A stretch of 57,718 nt of DNA, taken from assembly GCF_017312365.1 (NCBI RefSeq), contig NZ_BLJI01000029.1:1-57718 (forward strand), read 5' to 3'. The DNA comes from Chroococcus sp. FPU101 (GTDB lineage Bacteria; Cyanobacteriota; Cyanobacteriia; Cyanobacteriales; Microcystaceae). The translations under genes were made by a program, and so were the position numbers. Within the stretch, counting starts at the first letter, position 1. Each line of letters starts with the position of its first letter. Shown here one piece after another: positions 18,937 through 28,345 of the stretch. The notes below the pieces were generated by a model, which saw only the letters and a program-made list of their open reading frames with translations, was not told the DNA's origin and did not search any database.

Positions 18937-19743
18937 TTAGTTCCGTTTGCGTTTTAATGCAGAACCAGCACCTAAAGCACCAACAGCAAGAAGTCCTAGC
19001 ATTGAAGCGGGTTCAGGAGTACCAGGAGGAGGAGGTACAACTTGGTCAAGGTCTCCAACGGTAAAGTCATCAAAAGCGAAGATATCACCTTGTCCCGTTG
19101 TTGTGAGGAAGGAGACGCTTGTAAATGTTTGAGAACTATTCTCGGCAACTATACCATAGAACAGAACAGAGCCGTCTGTACTGCCATTGCTACCACCTGT
19201 ATTGGGTACGGTAACGGTTTGGGTTGTTCCGTTGGTAAGCTCTAACTGAAGCTGACCGCCAAAATCGCCGATATCAACTCCATAAAAGCCAAATGCAGCC
19301 ACAGGTGAATCGAATGTCACTTCAAAATTATTAGAACTACCCGCATCTACTTCAAAAAAGTTAGTACCAGAAGTGGCATAGCGACCCGCTCCGTTCGTTT
19401 GACCAACAGGAACAGAGTCTATAGTTCCACCACCACCAGAAAGAGTAGCTGTAATATTACCTGTAGAGCCAGGAAAAGTTAGATTTAACGGTGTGCCAGT
19501 TCCCGCACTAAATCCCTCAAAATCTTCGGTTCCTACTCCCTGTAGGTTAGAAAGAAAGTCAGCTTCAGCATCAGAAGCATTAGGAAAAGAGGCTAGAGGA
19601 ACATTAGGATCACCATTGATATCTTCGCCGAAATAGATTAGATAAGCTTGGGCGGGAACAACGCTGGAAATTACACCAACGCCAGCAGCCGTAGCGGTTA
19701 GCGAGAGAGAAAGTAGTTTTTTGGTAAACAAGGAAATGGTCAT
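18937..19743 (-). CDS. PEP-CTERM sorting-domain exported protein
   Basis: A signal peptide is visible (MTISLFTKKLLSLSLTATA...SSVVPAQA). The body is Gly/Thr/Asp-rich and beta-rich, with LNLTFPGSTGNITATLSG and FDSPVAAFGFYGVDIGDFGG. The C-terminus has the sorting signal GTPEPASMLG, a hydrophobic stretch and a KRKRN basic tail. Such proteins are exported, cut near PEP by exosortase and go to the surface or extracellular matrix. The central part resembles PEP-CTERM proteins that respond to surface polysaccharide, but its ligand cannot be told. An A+T-rich leader of about 280 bases precedes it. Confidence 0.9.
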   Translation of the reverse strand: MTISLFTKKLLSLSLTATAAGVGVISSVVPAQAYLIYFGEDINGDPNVPLASFPNASDAEADFLSNLQGVGTEDFEGFSAGTGTPLNLTFPGSTGNITATLSGGGGTIDSVPVGQTNGAGRYATSGTNFFEVDAGSSNNFEVTFDSPVAAFGFYGVDIGDFGGQLQLELTNGTTQTVTVPNTGGSNGSTDGSVLFYGIVAENSSQTFTSVSFLTTTGQGDIFAFDDFTVGDLDQVVPPPPGTPEPASMLGLLAVGALGAGSALKRKRN

Positions 19744-20074
19744 ACTATTCAGATAAAAAAATTACGATGCTAAAGACATATCGAACAAAAACACACAAGT
19801 ATGAGGTCAATAGTGATCTGTAATACATTACTGAGCTATTGACTATTTCTGATGTTTTTTCGATGATTTTTAGCTTTAATTATTACAAAACTATCTTGTA
19901 CTCTATTTATGAAATTGTCAAGTAGCGAAAAGAAAGTTTATATAATTTTGATAAAAAATAATTTTGAAATAATGATTTATTAAAGAAGACTGCAATTAGA
20001 GAGAAATATTAAAAAGCTTAAACAAAATTTGTTGACCTCCATAAATTTACTGATAGATCTAAAGATAAACTTCC
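19744..20074. other. A+T-rich intergenic region
   Basis: About 330 bases without a convincing gene. It should contain the promoter of the minus-strand PEP-CTERM gene. A 64-codon frame on the plus strand overlaps the next terminator and msrB and looks like a shadow. No repeat or RNA gene was recognised. Confidence 0.5.
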
Positions 20075-20108
20075 CAAAAAAAGGTGACAAACCTACGTCG
20101 TCACCCTT
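20075..20108 (-). terminator. Terminator downstream of msrB
   Basis: On the minus strand AAGGGTGAC pairs with GTCACC across an 11-base loop (GTCACC 20105-20100 with GGTGAC 20088-20083), followed by TTTTTTT. Classic intrinsic terminator, 33 bases after the msrB stop. Confidence 0.8.
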
Positions 20109-20140
20109 ATTTTCTTATTCACAAAATCTACGTCAAGCAA

Positions 20141-20644
20141 TTACGATTCGGTTTTCGGCTCAAATTTCATTGCTACACCATTCATACAATAACGTTTACC
20201 TGTGGGTGCAGGGCCATCGTTAAAGACGTGTCCTAAATGTCCCCCGCAACGATGACAATGAACTTCGGTGCGAGTCATAAATAAAGTACGATCAACTGAT
20301 GTCCCAATTGCGTCCTCAATGGGTTGATAAAAGCTGGGCCAGCCTGTCCCACTGTTGTACTTTGTTTTTGAGGTAAACAGGGGCAAACCGCAGCCAGCAC
20401 AGGTAAAAACCCCTTCTGCATAGATTTTATCGAGGGAGCTAGTACCTGCTCTTTCGGTGCCATGTTTCCGCAAGACGTTAAATTGTTCGGGGGTTAGTGT
20501 TTCGCGCCATTCCTGTTCAGTTTTATTGACTTCAAATTGTTCTTTTGAGGTTGTCATAGCGTTTGTCTGTCCTAGTAAATAATTGGAAAACCAGCCTGTA
20601 CCAATGATGACGGTACCCATCTCTAAAAATCTGCGTCTGTTCAT
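20141..20644 (-). CDS. msrB: Peptide-methionine (R)-S-oxide reductase, Tat-exported form
   Basis: MsrB reduces the R-sulfoxide of methionine in damaged proteins. The N-terminus MNRRRFLEMGTVIIGTGWF has a twin-arginine-like motif and hydrophobic core, so the enzyme is probably exported to the periplasm or thylakoid lumen. The MsrB domain (about 45-163) has both zinc-binding CxxC pairs (CAGCG and CHRCGGHLGHVF), NSGTGWPSFYQP, and the catalytic Cys in RYCMNGVAM. The stop of yggT lies two bases before its start, indicating cotranscription. Length is the usual MsrB domain plus leader. Confidence 0.93.
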   Translation of the reverse strand: MNRRRFLEMGTVIIGTGWFSNYLLGQTNAMTTSKEQFEVNKTEQEWRETLTPEQFNVLRKHGTERAGTSSLDKIYAEGVFTCAGCGLPLFTSKTKYNSGTGWPSFYQPIEDAIGTSVDRTLFMTRTEVHCHRCGGHLGHVFNDGPAPTGKRYCMNGVAMKFEPKTES

Positions 20645-20645
20645 T

Positions 20646-20939
20646 TTAATGAATCCTAGTCGCCATTGTTAAAATGCCTTGTTGACCTACTAAAAGTTCT
20701 CTAAGTAGGGTGCAAATTCCAATCCAAATAATCGGCGAAATATCGACACCTCCAATGGGTGAAACGATTTTACGAACGGGAATTAAAAGGGGTTCAGTCG
20801 GTTTGGCAATGATGTTAAAGGGAAAACGGTTGAGATCGATTTGAGGATACCAAGTTAAAACGATCCGAAAGATAAAAAATAACGTCATTACACTTAAAAT
20901 GATTCCCAGTCCCCAAGATGCGATCGTCACAATTTCCAT
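20646..20939 (-). CDS. YggT family membrane protein
   Basis: A 97-residue protein with two hydrophobic segments (about 5-27 and 65-90) and the family core RIVLTWYPQIDLNRFPFNIIAKPTEPLL...RKIVSPIGGVDISPII. YggT/Ycf19-type proteins act in membrane organisation: plastid and cyanobacterial members affect nucleoid or thylakoid structure and cytochrome b6 haem assembly. Which role applies here cannot be read. It lies immediately upstream of msrB in the same direction. Confidence 0.9.
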   Translation of the reverse strand: MEIVTIASWGLGIILSVMTLFFIFRIVLTWYPQIDLNRFPFNIIAKPTEPLLIPVRKIVSPIGGVDISPIIWIGICTLLRELLVGQQGILTMATRIH

Positions 20940-21002
20940 AAGCTTAATCTTCCTTCACATTCTTCTTATATTCTATCAAATCCCTTCTCTTGTCTTTTTG
21001 CC

Positions 21003-22043
21003 ATGATTTATAGCCGTCGCCATTTGTTGATTTTAACGGGGAGTCTCTGCGGGTTGGGTCTTGCTACTCTAGCGCGTCGCGTCAATTCCCAAACTGGTCT
21101 TCAAGCACCCCCTAAAGGTGATGTCCGAATTGTTGTGATTAGTGATCTTAATAGTCAGTATGGTTCAACAACTTATGAAAGTGAAGTGACAAATGCGATC
21201 GCACTAATTCCCACACTCAAACCCAATCTCGTTCTATGTGGGGGTGATATGATTGCAGGACAGAAAAAAACCTTGACAAAAAATCAAATTAATGATATGT
21301 GGACAGCGTTTGATCATCACATTGCTGCACCTTTAAGAAAAGCAAAGATTCCGTTTGGCTTTACGATTGGTAATCATGACGGTTCGGGTAGCATATCACA
21401 AGGACAATATATCTTTCAAGCCGAACGAGAGTTAGCGACTGCCTACTGGAAAAACCCGACACATCAACCTAGACTGAATTTTATTGATCGTTCTGGCTTT
21501 CCTTTTTACTATACTTTTACCCAAAATCAGATTTTTTATTTAGTTTGGGATGCTTCCTCGAATATTATTTCAGCACAACAACTTGCCTGGGTGAAAAAAA
21601 GCTTAGGGAGTAGAATCGCACAACAAGCTAAAATGCGAATAGCGATCGGACATCTTCCCCTATATGGAATCAGCATCGGACGCGATAAAGTGGGAGAATT
21701 TTTAGATAATGCTGAACAATTGCGTTCACTATTAGAACAATATCAGGTGCATACCTATATTAGTGGTCATGCTCACGCTTATTATCCTGGAAAACGCGGT
21801 CAATTAGAATTATTGCACGCGGGAGCCTTGGGAAGTGGGGCTAGAAAACTCTTAAATAGTAATTTACCACCGACCAAAACCTTAACCGTAGTTGATATTG
21901 ATTTTGGGACAGAAAAAACGATTTATACCACGTATAATATGAAAACTTTGGAGATCATCAATATTCAAAGCTTACCGCGTTTTATTATGGCTCCAAATGG
22001 TAAAGTATTCCGTCGTGATCTTCAAGCTAAACAATTAGGTTAG
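21003..22043 (+). CDS. Exported metallophosphoesterase
   Basis: A calcineurin-like phosphoesterase. The N-terminus MIYSRRHLLILTGSLCGLGLA has a twin-arginine-like signal. Metal-site motifs appear in order: VVISDLNSQYG (D, with the usual His replaced by Asn), LCGGDMIAG, TIGNHDGSG, AIGHLPLYG and ISGHAHAYYPG. The first motif is therefore slightly atypical (DxN in place of DxH). It starts a three-gene run with ParA and a TIGR03792 protein separated by 4 and 0 bases. The substrate is unknown; nucleotides, phosphodiesters or phosphoproteins are all possible. Confidence 0.87.
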   Translation: MIYSRRHLLILTGSLCGLGLATLARRVNSQTGLQAPPKGDVRIVVISDLNSQYGSTTYESEVTNAIALIPTLKPNLVLCGGDMIAGQKKTLTKNQINDMWTAFDHHIAAPLRKAKIPFGFTIGNHDGSGSISQGQYIFQAERELATAYWKNPTHQPRLNFIDRSGFPFYYTFTQNQIFYLVWDASSNIISAQQLAWVKKSLGSRIAQQAKMRIAIGHLPLYGISIGRDKVGEFLDNAEQLRSLLEQYQVHTYISGHAHAYYPGKRGQLELLHAGALGSGARKLLNSNLPPTKTLTVVDIDFGTEKTIYTTYNMKTLEIINIQSLPRFIMAPNGKVFRRDLQAKQLG

Positions 22044-22047
22044 TTGT

Positions 22048-22941
22048 ATGGGAATAATTATTAGCACTGTGAATATGAAGGGAGGGGTCGGAAAAACGAC
22101 TCTAACAGTTAATTTAGCGACTTGTTTGGCTAAATATCACAGGAAACGGGTGTTAGTTTTAGATTTAGATGCTCAAATTAGTGCTACTCTATCATTAATG
22201 TCGCCTCATGACTTTGCTAAGATTCGTCGTCGTAAACGAACTTTAAGTTATCTACTAGAGTCAATTATTAAACCAAATCCTCACCAAAAGTTGACGATTG
22301 AAGATATTATTTATCCTGATGTATGTGAGATTGAAGCTTTAGATATTTTGCCTGGAGACATTGAGCTTTATGATGAGTATCTTGTTTCAGAAATGCTACA
22401 TAAACAAGCGAATTTATCAGAGAGTGCGGAATTTGAAAAGGTCTGGAATAATTTAGAACGGGATTTAATCTCTAAAATTATTGCACCCGTTATCGATGAT
22501 TATGACTATATTATTATGGATTGTGCGCCAGGATATAATTTACTAACTCGTAGTGGCATTGCAGCAAGTCAATTTTATCTGATTCCTGCACGCCCAGAAC
22601 CTTTATCTGTTGTGGGAATGCAACTTTTAGAAAGACGAATTATTAAACTAAAAGCGAGTCATCAACATCAAACGGGAATTAATCCGACATTATTGGGTAT
22701 TGTTTTTATTCTATCAGGTGGCGGATTACTCAGTCGTTATTATAATCAAGTCATGCGAAGAGTACAACAAGATTTTAAACCGCAACAGTTATTTGAAAAT
22801 TCGATTCCAATGGATGTTAATGTGGCTAAAGCAGTTGATATGTTTATGCCTGTTGCTATCGCTTTACCGAATTCTAGTGGTGCAAAAGCGTTTATTAAAC
22901 TGACTGAAGAATTTTTGACTAAAGTACAAGCAATAGGATGA
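22048..22941 (+). CDS. ParA-family ATPase (orphan)
   Basis: A deviant-Walker ATPase. P-loop STVNMKGGVGKTTLTVNLA with the signature Lys is at residues 6-24, Walker A' VLVLDLDAQ near 36, and YIIMDCAPGYN near 152. No ParB or DNA-binding partner lies nearby, so it may position a protein cargo and not a plasmid. It lacks an N-terminal winged helix. Four bases separate it from the phosphoesterase upstream and none from the next gene, so translation is probably coupled. Confidence 0.88.
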   Translation: MGIIISTVNMKGGVGKTTLTVNLATCLAKYHRKRVLVLDLDAQISATLSLMSPHDFAKIRRRKRTLSYLLESIIKPNPHQKLTIEDIIYPDVCEIEALDILPGDIELYDEYLVSEMLHKQANLSESAEFEKVWNNLERDLISKIIAPVIDDYDYIIMDCAPGYNLLTRSGIAASQFYLIPARPEPLSVVGMQLLERRIIKLKASHQHQTGINPTLLGIVFILSGGGLLSRYYNQVMRRVQQDFKPQQLFENSIPMDVNVAKAVDMFMPVAIALPNSSGAKAFIKLTEEFLTKVQAIG

Positions 22942-23259
22942 ATGACGATGGTTATTGAATGGCTCAAGTTTACAATCGATGCGAAAAATAGAGAAAAGTT
23001 TTTACAAAAAGATGCCGAAATATGGACAGAAACTCTGAGTCAATATTCTGGTTATCTGGGTAAGGAAATTTGGATTAATCCGAATCATGAATCAGAACTG
23101 ATTTTTATTATTCGCTGGAGAACACGGGAAGACTGGAAAACAATACCCCAATCTGTTTTAGAAGAAACTGAACAAAAATTTGCCGAAGCTTTGGAGGGAA
23201 TATTTTATAAAATGATTGAATCTAGTGAATATCAAGTACGGAAATTTCCTAGTCATTAA
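22942..23259 (+). CDS. TIGR03792-type antibiotic-monooxygenase-fold protein
   Basis: A 105-residue protein with a ferredoxin-like ABM fold: VIEWLKFTIDAKNREKFLQKD, GYLGKEIWINPNHESELIFIIRWRTREDW, then a helix EETEQKFAEAL. This matches a small uncharacterised cyanobacterial family (TIGR03792). The start codon follows the ParA stop directly; the Met at residue 3 (22948) is an equally good start. Its last bases overlap the convergent GT-C-like gene stop. Function unknown. Confidence 0.8.
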   Translation: MTMVIEWLKFTIDAKNREKFLQKDAEIWTETLSQYSGYLGKEIWINPNHESELIFIIRWRTREDWKTIPQSVLEETEQKFAEALEGIFYKMIESSEYQVRKFPSH

Positions 23260-24833
23260 TCAATCTGATAAATATAAAAAAGTGGCGTTTCTTTATATAA
23301 ATGATAAGGATAAGTAAATTTAGGCTCGATTTCAGAAATAGGTTTATTGTTAATTAAACGGTAAGTTCGAGGATGTGAAAGATATTTTTGATAGATTAGA
23401 TAGTTAGTTGGATAACATTCACCTATAAATTGTATTTTTTTTTGTGTGATATATCGATCTATATATTCATATATTCGCAGATTACGATAATAATTTATTG
23501 CGTCACAAACTGTTGCTTGATTGGGTATTTCTCGAACAATTTGTACTAAATCGGTTGTATTTTGTACTCGTGGCATTCCCACCCGTGCAGTTATGTAGTT
23601 ATAGTGAAATTTTAGATTAATTAAAATACAAAATGTAATAGAAAAAGCTAGAAAAATAATAATTAATTTCTCTGAACGGCTAGAAAAATTTAGATAAGCT
23701 AAACACCAGATTGTTAGAAAAATTGGTACTAAATAAATTAATAATCTATAAAATAAAGGATTATAGGTATTTTGCATATTGACTGATGAATAAGCATATA
23801 GAAAAACAAGACTAATCATCAGCCACAAATAATAAATTGTTTGATTACCGCGATATTTTAAAATGCCAAATAGCAAAATAACTCCCATAAATAATATAGA
23901 AATCAGCTTAGTTAGCCGAGAGGTACCAATAAAATAACCATCCTTTCCAATATCAAAATACCCCCGTATAACTGCTATTAATCTTTGAAAAAAACTCATC
24001 GAATATTTTGGTTCCTCACCAGTTTTAAACACTAAGGCTAAAATTTCTTTGCTATTTAACCAATTTCGCTCAATTTCTCCAAACCAGTAAGGAGTTAAAG
24101 CAATAAGAACTGTCAATATTGCTAAACAAGGTAAGATAAACTTTTGAGGATTTTTGCGATTTTTATATAGATAGATAAAAATGCTAATCATAAAAATGAC
24201 TGGCATCACAAACAAAGGAGCAAATTGTAAATTGATTAAACTAACAAAACAAAATCCGTATGCTAACCAGAATAAACATTCTTTAATCGAGGATAACTTG
24301 TCTTCTAAGATATAGGTAAAAAGAAGAATAAAAGCGAGGAGAAAAAAGACGACTGAACCTGGATTCCCAGCTAAACTATTTCCAGTATTCATTACAATAT
24401 TTTGAAACAGTAAACTGTACCATAAACCTGCAAGAGTAGCCAGAAAAAATCTTTTATTACTTTCAACTTTCTCGAGAGATTGATAGATAGTGAACATTAA
24501 GAGGGGAATTGAAAAAAATGTCGTAATTCCATTAAAAATCGCTTGTGAAGATAAATCTGAACTAATGGCAGTAAACGGAAAAACAAAATAAAAATAAAGA
24601 GGAGGTAAATAAGCTGATCGCCAAGAAGAAATAGGGCCTAATGTGGGTAAATTTCCTTTCCACATTTCCATCGTCGTAATTGCATCTCTAATTTGATCTC
24701 CACAAAATTCAGTAAAATTTAAAATAGCAAAAATTCTGCACATAGCTCCAAAGCACAAAGCTATTATTATTAATAAAATGCCAATTTTCCTTAGTGATAT
24801 AACTTTCAAATGCTCATAAACTGGTTTTAGCAT
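23256..24833 (-). CDS. Polytopic membrane protein, GT-C/ArnT-like glycosyltransferase candidate
   Basis: A 525-residue protein with about eleven hydrophobic segments. After the first membrane helix comes CGDQIRDAITTMEMWKGNLPTLGP, where acidic residues in the first external loop resemble the catalytic Asp/Glu of GT-C enzymes that use polyprenyl-phosphate sugars. The loop WRSAYLPPLYFYFVF also fits. The C-terminal 90 residues are soluble and Tyr-rich. Such enzymes glycosylate lipids, polymers or proteins on the outer membrane face. The call rests on topology and the first loop only. The gene is A+T-rich compared with its neighbours. Confidence 0.6.
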   Translation of the reverse strand: MLKPVYEHLKVISLRKIGILLIIIALCFGAMCRIFAILNFTEFCGDQIRDAITTMEMWKGNLPTLGPISSWRSAYLPPLYFYFVFPFTAISSDLSSQAIFNGITTFFSIPLLMFTIYQSLEKVESNKRFFLATLAGLWYSLLFQNIVMNTGNSLAGNPGSVVFFLLAFILLFTYILEDKLSSIKECLFWLAYGFCFVSLINLQFAPLFVMPVIFMISIFIYLYKNRKNPQKFILPCLAILTVLIALTPYWFGEIERNWLNSKEILALVFKTGEEPKYSMSFFQRLIAVIRGYFDIGKDGYFIGTSRLTKLISILFMGVILLFGILKYRGNQTIYYLWLMISLVFLYAYSSVNMQNTYNPLFYRLLIYLVPIFLTIWCLAYLNFSSRSEKLIIIFLAFSITFCILINLKFHYNYITARVGMPRVQNTTDLVQIVREIPNQATVCDAINYYRNLRIYEYIDRYITQKKIQFIGECYPTNYLIYQKYLSHPRTYRLINNKPISEIEPKFTYPYHLYKETPLFYIYQID

Positions 24834-24962
24834 AGTACATTTGTATAAATAAAAAACTTAAATTTGGGCTTAATCCTATGCCATGACAATTATATTGTCA
24901 ACTCATAAATGGAAAAAGATAAGACAAGATAGGAAAAAAAGCCAAATAATCCTATAATTCTT

Positions 24963-25538
24963 ATGAACATCCTATCAACCAAACTGATGAATACATCGAC
25001 ATTTCTAGAATTCTTTAATTGTTGCGTTGGCAGTTGGAAAACAGAGCGAACCTATCATTATCTAGCGTACTCTGAAGTAGAACGCTCTCGAACTGAATTT
25101 ACAGTTGAGCCTCTGACAACGGAGATCAAAAATAAAGTACTCAGTGATAATCAATATGACGCTGTAGATAATTTAGCAGAAATCCCCGGCTTTAATCTCG
25201 GTTTTTATACCATTTCTGAGAAAGGGGAAGAAGTCTCACAAAACCTTAATCTTTTATTTGTTCCCAAAACCGAAAATAATCTAATTCTAGAAGGAGACTA
25301 TCTAAGAGATCGTGCTTATGAAGAAGCAAGACCAATTATTTCTCATTTTCAGTTTAATTCACAAACTAGAGAACTCTTGATGACAACGAATTATACTCGA
25401 ACAGTATCAGTCGATTCAATTACCCTTGTTAATCCAGATTTACGAATTCGTCGCATCATTAATTATCAACAACCCTCAGCAGGAGAACCATTAAAAGATG
25501 TCGTTCTCGTTGGTTTTGGCGTTGAACAAAAAGTTTAG
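24963..25538 (+). CDS. CpcS/CpeS-family phycobiliprotein lyase
   Basis: CpcS/CpeS lyases attach phycocyanobilin or related bilins to Cys-84 type sites of phycobiliproteins. The lipocalin-like fold is recognisable: FLEFFNCCVGSWKTERTYHYL at the start, the ERSRTEF strand, FVPKTENNLILEGDYLRDRAYEEARP, and the terminal DLRIRRIINY...KDVVLVGFGVEQKV. This fits the CpcS-I branch. The start could be the ATG at 24963 or, judged by family N-termini, the ATG at 24987. It stands alone between a membrane-protein gene and dnaK. A second, more divergent family member is at 53471. Confidence 0.88.
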   Translation: MNILSTKLMNTSTFLEFFNCCVGSWKTERTYHYLAYSEVERSRTEFTVEPLTTEIKNKVLSDNQYDAVDNLAEIPGFNLGFYTISEKGEEVSQNLNLLFVPKTENNLILEGDYLRDRAYEEARPIISHFQFNSQTRELLMTTNYTRTVSVDSITLVNPDLRIRRIINYQQPSAGEPLKDVVLVGFGVEQKV

Positions 25539-25567
25539 AGTTAAAAAAAGACTTAATACTGCACTAA

Positions 25568-25628
25568 CCCGTCATTATAGGTTCGGGAAACTACACTATC
25601 GCATATATACTGATTCCCGTCACTATAG
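25568..25628. repeat. Two imperfect 13-base direct repeats upstream of dnaK
   Basis: CCCGTCATTATAG (25568-25580) and CCCGTCACTATAG (25616-25628) are 48 bases apart in the dnaK leader. They may be binding sites or overlapping promoter elements. This is not a CIRCE element. Confidence 0.4.
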
Positions 25629-25638
25629 AGATACATCG

Positions 25639-25688
25639 CTGAACTGAAAGCTTAGTTGGTGTTGCCGCTAGACTCCCTGACAGTTCAG
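25639..25688. promoter_or_regulatory. Inverted repeat in the dnaK leader
   Basis: CTGAACTG (25639-25646) and CAGTTCAG (25681-25688) form a perfect 8-base inverted repeat with a 34-base spacer, ending about 43 bases before the dnaK ATG. In RNA it would fold into a long hairpin in the leader. Role inferred only. Confidence 0.4.
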
Positions 25689-25731
25689 ATAAACAAGATA
25701 GTATAGTTACACTGGAGCAGCACTAAAGAAT

Positions 25732-27648
25732 ATGGGAAAAGTTGTTGGAATAGATTTAGGTACGACGAACTCTTGCGTAGCAGTAATGGAGGGAGGTAAA
25801 CCAACCGTTATCGCTAATGCAGAAGGGTTTAGAACTACGCCGTCTGTCGTTGCCTATGCGAAAAATGGCGATCGCCTGGTGGGACAAATTGCCAAGCGTC
25901 AGTCTGTCATGAACCCGCAAAACACCTTTTACTCAGTCAAACGTTTTATTGGTCGTAAATTTAACGAAGTCACCAACGAAGCAACTGAAGTTTCCTACAA
26001 AGTATTACAAGATAGTAATGGAAACGTCAAGTTAGATTGTCCTGCGGCTGGAAAACAGTTTGCACCCGAAGAAATTTCCGCACAAGTTCTGCGTAAATTA
26101 GTAGAAGATGCTAGTAAATACCTAGGTGAAACGGTTACACAAGCAGTTATTACCGTTCCCGCTTACTTTAATGACTCCCAACGTCAAGCTACGAAAGACG
26201 CGGGTAAAATTGCAGGTATTGAAGTCTTGCGGATCATTAACGAACCAACTGCCGCTTCTCTAGCCTACGGTTTAGATAAGAAAAGCAATGAAACCATTCT
26301 CGTTTTTGACTTGGGTGGTGGTACCTTTGACGTATCGATCCTAGAAGTCGGTGATGGTGTATTTGAAGTTCTTGCTACTTCTGGAGATACTCACCTTGGT
26401 GGGGATGACTTCGATAAAAAAATCGTAGACTACCTCGCTGGTGAATTTGAAAAAACAGAAGGCATTGATCTACGCAAAGACAAGCAAGCCTTACAACGTC
26501 TGACCGAAGCCGCAGAAAAAGCCAAAATTGAGCTTTCTAGCGTGACCCAGACTGAAATTAACCTTCCTTTTATCACCGCGACTCAAGACGGGCCAAAACA
26601 CCTCGATACTACGCTAACTCGTGCTAAATTTGAGGAACTTTGCTCAGATCTAATCGATCGTTGTCGCATTCCAGTCGAAAATGCCGTTAAAGATGCCAAA
26701 GTTAGCAAAGAGCAAATTGATGAGGTCGTTTTAGTCGGTGGTTCTACCCGTATTCCTGCGGTTCAAGAAGTCGTTAGAAAAGTACTCGGTAAAGACCCCA
26801 ACCAAGGCGTTAACCCGGATGAAGTCGTAGCAGTAGGTGCCGCTATTCAAGGTGGTGTTCTTGCTGGTGAAGTTAAAGACATCCTACTCCTTGATGTGAC
26901 TCCCCTCTCCTTTGGGGTTGAAACTCTCGGTGGTGTTATGACGCGCATTATTACTCGCAATACCACCATTCCGACGAAAAAATCTGAGGTCTTCTCGACT
27001 GCGGTTGATGGACAAACCAATGTAGAAATTCATGTTCTACAAGGGGAACGAGAAATGTCCAAAGACAATAAGAGTCTCGGTAACTTCCGTCTAGATGGTA
27101 TTCCTCCTGCACCTCGTGGTGTTCCTCAAATTGAAGTGACTTTTGATATTGACGCTAACGGTATTCTCAACGTTACGGCAAAAGACAAAGGAACTGGCAA
27201 AGAACAGTCGATCAGTATTACTGGTGCTTCTACTCTACCTAAAGACGAAGTAGAACGCATGGTTAGAGAAGCTGAAAGTAATGCGGGTACTGATAAAGAG
27301 CGTCGTGAGAAAATTGACCGTAAGAACCAAGCTGACTCACTTGTGTATCAAGCGGAAAAACAACTCAAAGACTTTGGTGACAAGGTATCCTCTGCTGACA
27401 AACTTAAAGCAGAAGGGCTACTCACTGAGCTTAAAGAAGCGATCGCACAAGATGACGACAACCGCATCAAAACCCTAACCACTGAGTTACAACAAACCCT
27501 CTATAGCATTGGTACGAGTATGTATCAGCAAGCGGGTACAACCACTGAACCTACAGGTACTGATGATGGTACTACAGGTGGTGGTAATGCTAATACTTCA
27601 AGTAGCGGTGATGATGTCATCGATGCCGAATTCTCTGAAACCAAATAA
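25732..27648 (+). CDS. dnaK: Molecular chaperone DnaK (Hsp70)
   Basis: ATP-driven chaperone that folds proteins with DnaJ and GrpE partners. The nucleotide-binding domain starts [20 protein letters not shown], has the phosphate loops [17 protein letters not shown] and [13 protein letters not shown], and the linker region [19 protein letters not shown]. The substrate-binding domain and helical lid follow, and a Gly/Thr/Ser-rich tail ends [12 protein letters not shown]. Cyanobacteria have several DnaKs; length 638 and a short tail ending in this motif fit the DnaK2 type. It is preceded by a 190-base leader with repeats and followed by a terminator. Confidence 0.98.
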   Translation: MGKVVGIDLGTTNSCVAVMEGGKPTVIANAEGFRTTPSVVAYAKNGDRLVGQIAKRQSVMNPQNTFYSVKRFIGRKFNEVTNEATEVSYKVLQDSNGNVKLDCPAAGKQFAPEEISAQVLRKLVEDASKYLGETVTQAVITVPAYFNDSQRQATKDAGKIAGIEVLRIINEPTAASLAYGLDKKSNETILVFDLGGGTFDVSILEVGDGVFEVLATSGDTHLGGDDFDKKIVDYLAGEFEKTEGIDLRKDKQALQRLTEAAEKAKIELSSVTQTEINLPFITATQDGPKHLDTTLTRAKFEELCSDLIDRCRIPVENAVKDAKVSKEQIDEVVLVGGSTRIPAVQEVVRKVLGKDPNQGVNPDEVVAVGAAIQGGVLAGEVKDILLLDVTPLSFGVETLGGVMTRIITRNTTIPTKKSEVFSTAVDGQTNVEIHVLQGEREMSKDNKSLGNFRLDGIPPAPRGVPQIEVTFDIDANGILNVTAKDKGTGKEQSISITGASTLPKDEVERMVREAESNAGTDKERREKIDRKNQADSLVYQAEKQLKDFGDKVSSADKLKAEGLLTELKEAIAQDDDNRIKTLTTELQQTLYSIGTSMYQQAGTTTEPTGTDDGTTGGGNANTSSSGDDVIDAEFSETK

Positions 27649-27668
27649 GTCATTATTTAATTAGGATT

Positions 27669-27702
27669 TAAAAGGAGTGGGTTAAATACCTGCTCCTTTT
27701 TG
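27669..27702 (+). terminator. Intrinsic terminator of dnaK
   Basis: AAAGGAG (27671-27677) pairs with CTCCTTT (27693-27699) around a 15-base loop and is followed by TT. It begins about 20 bases after the dnaK stop. Confidence 0.75.
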
Positions 27703-27850
27703 CTACTACAGGATTGCATCACCTATATTTTATGGTAAACGGTATAGTTTCCTTTTATGGATTGCATAATTGTATAAATTGGATTGTAAATTGTATGCCT
27801 ACTGGCAAATATGCTCTTATCTTCCACTTGTAAATTAAGGAGCTTTTAAA

Positions 27851-28015
27851 ATGCCTAGAGTTTTAATGAAAAACGGCGAATTTAGAGAAATCCCAGATGA
27901 AGAGATGTTATCTTTTTTATCTGAGAATCGAGATCAGATTCAAGATCGCTACTTACCTCGTAAACGCCGTCCTCTTAGAGCCGAACTTTCAGAAAATACT
28001 ACCAGTACAAAATAA
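27851..28015 (+). CDS. Small conserved-looking protein, 54 residues
   Basis: The frame begins MPRVLMKNGEFREIPDEEML and ends in a basic stretch RYLPRKRRPLRAEL followed by a Ser/Thr tail. AAGGAG lies about 9 bases before the ATG, a good ribosome site, and a plausible promoter region of 120 bases precedes it. An overlapping 62-codon frame in another register is a shadow. It resembles short cyanobacterial proteins of unknown function. Confidence 0.65.
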   Translation: MPRVLMKNGEFREIPDEEMLSFLSENRDQIQDRYLPRKRRPLRAELSENTTSTK

Positions 28016-28029
28016 CATCAGCAGTGTCA

Positions 28030-28263
28030 TCAGACTGGATAAATTCCTTGTTCGCATTGTTCTAACGTTTGAGAATATTCAATAGTACGTCTTCTAAACA
28101 GCTTGTACTGTGTTTTGGGATCGTCAGTAGGATTTTCTCTATATTCTTCTTCTACACCTAGTTTGACGTAAACATATAGTTGTTTGTATTTTCCATAAAT
28201 GCACTCATTAGATTTAGCCGCATCAAATTCTAGTTCATCCAAAGCTTGGACTCTTTTAATCAT
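28030..28263 (-). CDS. Hypothetical protein, 77 residues
   Basis: Starting at ATG 28263 the frame gives MIKRVQALDELEFDAAKSNE, then YKQLYVYVKLGVEEEYREN and a basic-acidic end RRTIEYSQTLEQCEQGIYPV. The longer upstream part of the open frame overlaps fmt antisense and is not protein-like, so I exclude it. No domain is recognised and the ribosome site is weak. It is divergent from fmt. Confidence 0.45.
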   Translation of the reverse strand: MIKRVQALDELEFDAAKSNECIYGKYKQLYVYVKLGVEEEYRENPTDDPKTQYKLFRRRTIEYSQTLEQCEQGIYPV

Positions 28264-28345
28264 AAATCTTTTATTTTCGGAAATATTTTTATAAAGCTCT
28301 ATATATTGTAAGGTTTTACATAAATATCTATAGAACCACTTCTTA

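Noticed and set aside
22700-22967. Two frames of about 70 codons inside the ParA gene, one on each strand
   Set aside because: Both are shadows of the complete ParA frame.
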